Positions 61,657-64,000 of a DNA stretch of 64,000 bases are shown piece by piece. The notes under the pieces were generated by a model that was not told where the DNA came from, searched no databases, and worked only from the letters and a program-made list of their open reading frames with translations. Position 1 is the stretch's first letter. Each line of letters opens with the position of its first letter. Source of the stretch: Arthrobacter sp. SLBN-100 (GTDB taxonomy: Bacteria; Actinomycetota; Actinomycetes; Actinomycetales; Micrococcaceae); contig NZ_VFMY01000001.1 of NCBI RefSeq assembly GCF_006715305.1, forward strand, positions 682,001 to 746,000. The letters are read 5' to 3'. The position numbers and the translations under genes were made by a program.

Positions 61657-62670
61657 ATGGCATGGCAGCGGGACATCCTGGGCGACGAGTTCGAGTCCCA
61701 TACCTTTTCGGCCGCCGGACACGACGGCGTGGAAAGGACCGCCACCCTGGTCCGGTTCCGGCCCGTCCTGAAGGAACCAGGCCAGCAGGAACCAGGCCAG
61801 CAGGAGTCCGGCGGGGAACCCGTGCGCTTCCCGAAGCCACGCAGGGCTGTGCTTTTCCTGCACGGCTGGAGTGACTATTTCTTCAACGTTGACCTGGCGC
61901 GTTTCTGGTCCTCCGCTGGTTACGAGTTTTACGCCCTGGATATGCACAACCACGGGCGGAGCCTACGCCCGGGGTCGCCGGGCGGCTATGTGTCCGACCT
62001 GGCCGATTATGACGCCGAAATTGAGACGGCGTCCCGGCTTATCAGCCAGGAAGGCGCTGCCCTGCCGCTGACCCTGATGGGGCATTCGACGGGCGGGCTG
62101 ATTGCGGTTCTGTGGGCAAGCCGGCACCCCGGGGCCGTCTCGCAGCTCATCCTCAACAGCCCGTGGCTGGAAATGCATGGGAGCGCCCTGGTGCGTCGGG
62201 CAGCATCCGGCATGGTGGGGCCGGTGGCGCGTTTCCGGCCGGAGGCGGTGCTGCGGCTGCCGCCGCGCGGTTTCTACTGGCGCACCATCAGCAGCGCGGC
62301 GGACGGCGAATGGGCCCTTGATGACCAGTACCGCCCGCCGATGGCGTTTCCCGTCCGGGCGGGTTGGCTCAGCGCGGTGCTCGCCGGCCACGGGAAGGTA
62401 GCCCGCGGCCTCAATATCGAAGTTCCCGTCCTGGTGCTGCTGTCCCGCGGAAGCGCCAACGGACTCTTCTGGTCAGAAGAAATGCGGCGGACGGATGCGG
62501 TACTTGACGTCAACGTTATTGCCGCACGGGCCCTCACCCTGGGCCGCACTGTGACGGTTGAAAGGATCGACGGAGCCCTGCACGATGTGTTTCTCTCCCC
62601 GGCCAACGTCCGCGCCGACGCCTATGCAAGGCTGGCGCGCTGGCTTCGGGGGTATGCCGGGCCCGCCTAA
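61657..62670 (+). CDS. Alpha/beta hydrolase (serine aminopeptidase S33-like)
   Basis: 337 residues. It has LFLHGWSDYFFNVDLARFWS (oxyanion region), LDMHNHGRSLRPG, and the nucleophile elbow in LMGHSTGGLIAVLWA. The acid residue is likely in VLVLLSRGSANGLFWSEEMR, and the final histidine in IDGALHDVFLSP. The fold matches monoacylglycerol lipase/lysophospholipase-type hydrolases; the substrate is not predictable. Near the N-terminus two copies of a 15-bp unit give EPGQQEPGQQ. It is divergent from pyrD and convergent with the isoprenyl transferase gene. Confidence 0.88.
   Translation: MAWQRDILGDEFESHTFSAAGHDGVERTATLVRFRPVLKEPGQQEPGQQESGGEPVRFPKPRRAVLFLHGWSDYFFNVDLARFWSSAGYEFYALDMHNHGRSLRPGSPGGYVSDLADYDAEIETASRLISQEGAALPLTLMGHSTGGLIAVLWASRHPGAVSQLILNSPWLEMHGSALVRRAASGMVGPVARFRPEAVLRLPPRGFYWRTISSAADGEWALDDQYRPPMAFPVRAGWLSAVLAGHGKVARGLNIEVPVLVLLSRGSANGLFWSEEMRRTDAVLDVNVIAARALTLGRTVTVERIDGALHDVFLSPANVRADAYARLARWLRGYAGPA
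61773..61802 (+). repeat. 15-bp tandem repeat inside the hydrolase gene
   Basis: Two perfect copies of GGAACCAGGCCAGCA, followed by a third partial copy GGAGTCC, encode a Glu-Pro-Gly-Gln-Gln repeat in a surface loop. The unit is a multiple of three, so changes in copy number stay in frame. Confidence 0.65.
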
Positions 62671-62716
62671 CGGGAACCCGGCGGAAGGGAAGTTATTCCG
62701 GACAGGCCTGACAGGT

Positions 62717-63556
62717 CTACCGGGTGGAATCCACGTCTGAGGGCTTGGCGGCATCAACGGCGCCTCCGTACCGGCGGTCCCGCCGGGCGTACTCTTCCAC
62801 TGCAGCCCACAGGGTCCGTCGGTCGACGTCGGGCCACAGCGTGTCCATAAACACGAACTCGGCGTAAGCGGACTGCCAGAGCAGGAAGTTGGACAGCCGC
62901 TGCTCCCCCGAGCTGCGCAGGAAAAGGTCGACGTCCGGAAGGTCCGGTTCGTCCAGGTATTTCTGGATGGTCCGCTCAGTGATGGCGCCGGGCTTCAGCC
63001 TGCCCGCTGCCACGTCGGCGGCGATGGCCGAGACCGCATCGGTGATCTCCGCGCGGCCGCCGTAATTAACGCACATGGTCAACGTACAGGTGCTGTTGCC
63101 GGCGGTGAACTGCTCGGCCTCTTCGAGTTCGCGGATCACCGAGCCCCAAAGCCGCGGCCGGCGGCCGGACCAGCGGACCCGTACACCCCATTCGTCGAGC
63201 TGGTTCCGCTGCCTGCGCAGCACATCCTTGTTAAATCCCATGAGGAAGCGCACTTCCTCCGGGGAACGCCGCCAGTTTTCGGTGGAAAAGGCGTAGACGC
63301 TGACATACTCAATACCGAGCTCGATGGCCCCGGCCATAACGTCCAGGAGTGCGGGCTCCCCGGCTTTATGCCCTTCGATCCTCGGCAATCCACGCTGGTT
63401 GGCCCAGCGGCCATTTCCGTCCATCACGATAGCCACGTGGCGTGGAATGAACTCCGCTGGAATGGACGGCGCCACAGCCCCCGAGGGGTGCGGGTAGGGG
63501 GCGGCCACGGGGTGCGTCCGCTGAGGGGATGTGTTCTTCTTTTTTCCCAAGGCCAC
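62717..63556 (-). CDS. uppS: Cis-prenyltransferase (isoprenyl transferase, UppS-like)
   Basis: 279 residues. Features of the undecaprenyl/decaprenyl diphosphate synthase family are the catalytic Asp and phosphate loop in [57 protein letters not shown] and [20 protein letters not shown]. It condenses isopentenyl units into the lipid carrier used for cell-wall and mannose transfer, including by the mannosyltransferase at 9637-10380. A Pro/His-rich leader of 35 residues precedes the fold. The GTG start is 2 bp after the recO stop, so the genes are co-transcribed. Confidence 0.95.
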   Translation of the reverse strand: MALGKKKNTSPQRTHPVAAPYPHPSGAVAPSIPAEFIPRHVAIVMDGNGRWANQRGLPRIEGHKAGEPALLDVMAGAIELGIEYVSVYAFSTENWRRSPEEVRFLMGFNKDVLRRQRNQLDEWGVRVRWSGRRPRLWGSVIRELEEAEQFTAGNSTCTLTMCVNYGGRAEITDAVSAIAADVAAGRLKPGAITERTIQKYLDEPDLPDVDLFLRSSGEQRLSNFLLWQSAYAEFVFMDTLWPDVDRRTLWAAVEEYARRDRRYGGAVDAAKPSDVDSTR

Positions 63557-63558
63557 TG

Positions 63559-64000
63559 TCAGCTGCGCTCCACATGTTTGAGGGACTTCAGTACGCGTTC
63601 AAGATGCCATTGCAGGTAAGCGGCCACCAGGCCGCCGGCTTCCTTGCGGTGCACGGGCAGCGAGGCGTCCGCCGTTGCCCAGTCCCCGGTCAGCAGCGCG
63701 GCCAGCAACCTCACTGTTTCCGCCGCCGGCGCCGGCGAGCCCGGCGGCCTGCACCCGGCGCACACCATCCCGCCAAGGGGCGCGGAGAAGGCGTTGTGCG
63801 GGCCGGGCAGTCCGCAGCGGGCACAATCCGTGAAGCTCGGAGCCCAGCCCCCGGTGGCGAGTGCCCGCAGCAGGTAGGAGTCCAGGATCAGCCCCGCGGC
63901 GTGTTCGTCCCGGCTAAGCGAAGCAAGCGCCCCGACCAGCAGGTTGTACTGCGCGGTTCCCGACTCGCCGTCAACGTCGGTGAGTTTCTCGGCCGTTTCC
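63559..64000 (-). CDS. recO: DNA repair protein RecO, C-terminal part (cut by window edge)
   Basis: The frame reads through the right edge; about 146 C-terminal residues are inside. They contain [40 protein letters not shown] and a four-cysteine zinc site ([10 protein letters not shown] and [11 protein letters not shown]), then a helical end [19 protein letters not shown]. RecO helps load RecA onto SSB-coated single-stranded DNA in gap repair. The recO-uppS order is conserved in actinobacteria. The start codon lies beyond the window. Confidence 0.9.
   Translation of the reverse strand, partial: ETAEKLTDVDGESGTAQYNLLVGALASLSRDEHAAGLILDSYLLRALATGGWAPSFTDCARCGLPGPHNAFSAPLGGMVCAGCRPPGSPAPAAETVRLLAALLTGDWATADASLPVHRKEAGGLVAAYLQWHLERVLKSLKHVERS

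Overview
This window reads as the chromosome of a high-GC Gram-positive actinobacterium of the Arthrobacter/Pseudarthrobacter type (Micrococcaceae). The evidence is the G/C-rich third codon positions, frequent GTG and TTG starts, an RbpA gene, a naturally fused PafBC regulator beside tatAC and a HelY-type helicase, and the actinobacterial split of the bcc-aa3 respiratory genes. No rRNA, tRNA or CRISPR array was seen. The taxonomic call is inference from gene content, not from a marker search.

Layout. (1) 1-10.4 kb: the tail of a Pup/proteasome-associated block (two FKBP isomerases, pafBC, tatA, tatC, helY), then an amidohydrolase and a polyprenol-phosphate mannosyltransferase. (2) 10.4-14.8 kb: housekeeping genes rbpA, an SPFH/NfeD pair, an RlmA-type methyltransferase, peptide deformylase and a SnoaL-like protein. 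(3) 14.8-17.9 kb: a compact three-gene type III polyketide synthase cluster (PKS, methyltransferase, flavin hydroxylase), probably for a phenolic lipid or quinone. (4) 18-21.1 kb: accessory DNA with a pRiA4b ORF-3-type protein, a frameshifted and truncated FAD monooxygenase, scraps of a tyrosine recombinase and an orphan gene. (5) 21.2-30.6 kb: a fructan or difructose-anhydride utilisation locus with two paralogous LacI repressors, near-palindromic operators, an ABC sugar importer, a GH172 (DUF2961) enzyme, a GH32 fructosidase and a decayed PfkB fructokinase. (6) 30.6-43.5 kb: a cold-shock gene, then an alpha-glucan locus with a secreted pullulanase, an ABC importer, a ROK glucokinase, a GH13 alpha-glucosidase and a divergent ROK repressor. 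(7) 43.5-47.4 kb: a DUF4193 gene, a GH95 pseudogene with an internal deletion, a 49-aa glycine-rich membrane protein, a PhnB-like protein and small genes. (8) 47.4-57.5 kb: trpD and the terminal respiratory genes ctaE-qcrCAB and ctaC-ctaD-ctaF, with a DasR-like GntR regulator and a PTS HPr gene between them. (9) 57.6-64 kb: an ErpA-like Fe-S protein, an M20 dipeptidase, a DUF3043 protein, pyrD, an alpha/beta hydrolase, an isoprenyl transferase and the C-terminal part of recO.

How the parts fit. Both sugar loci follow the same plan: an oligosaccharide is imported by an ABC system lacking its own ATPase gene, then hydrolysed inside the cell; the alpha-glucan locus also has an intact sugar kinase, whereas the fructan-locus kinase is broken. 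A near-consensus dre site between the GntR gene and the HPr gene suggests a DasR-type link between amino-sugar signalling and PTS sugar uptake. The most interesting items are the GH172/GH32 locus with duplicated repressors and a small divergent gene under a near-palindromic operator, the type III PKS cluster, and the DasR-dre-HPr module. I did not find a clearly unprecedented system.
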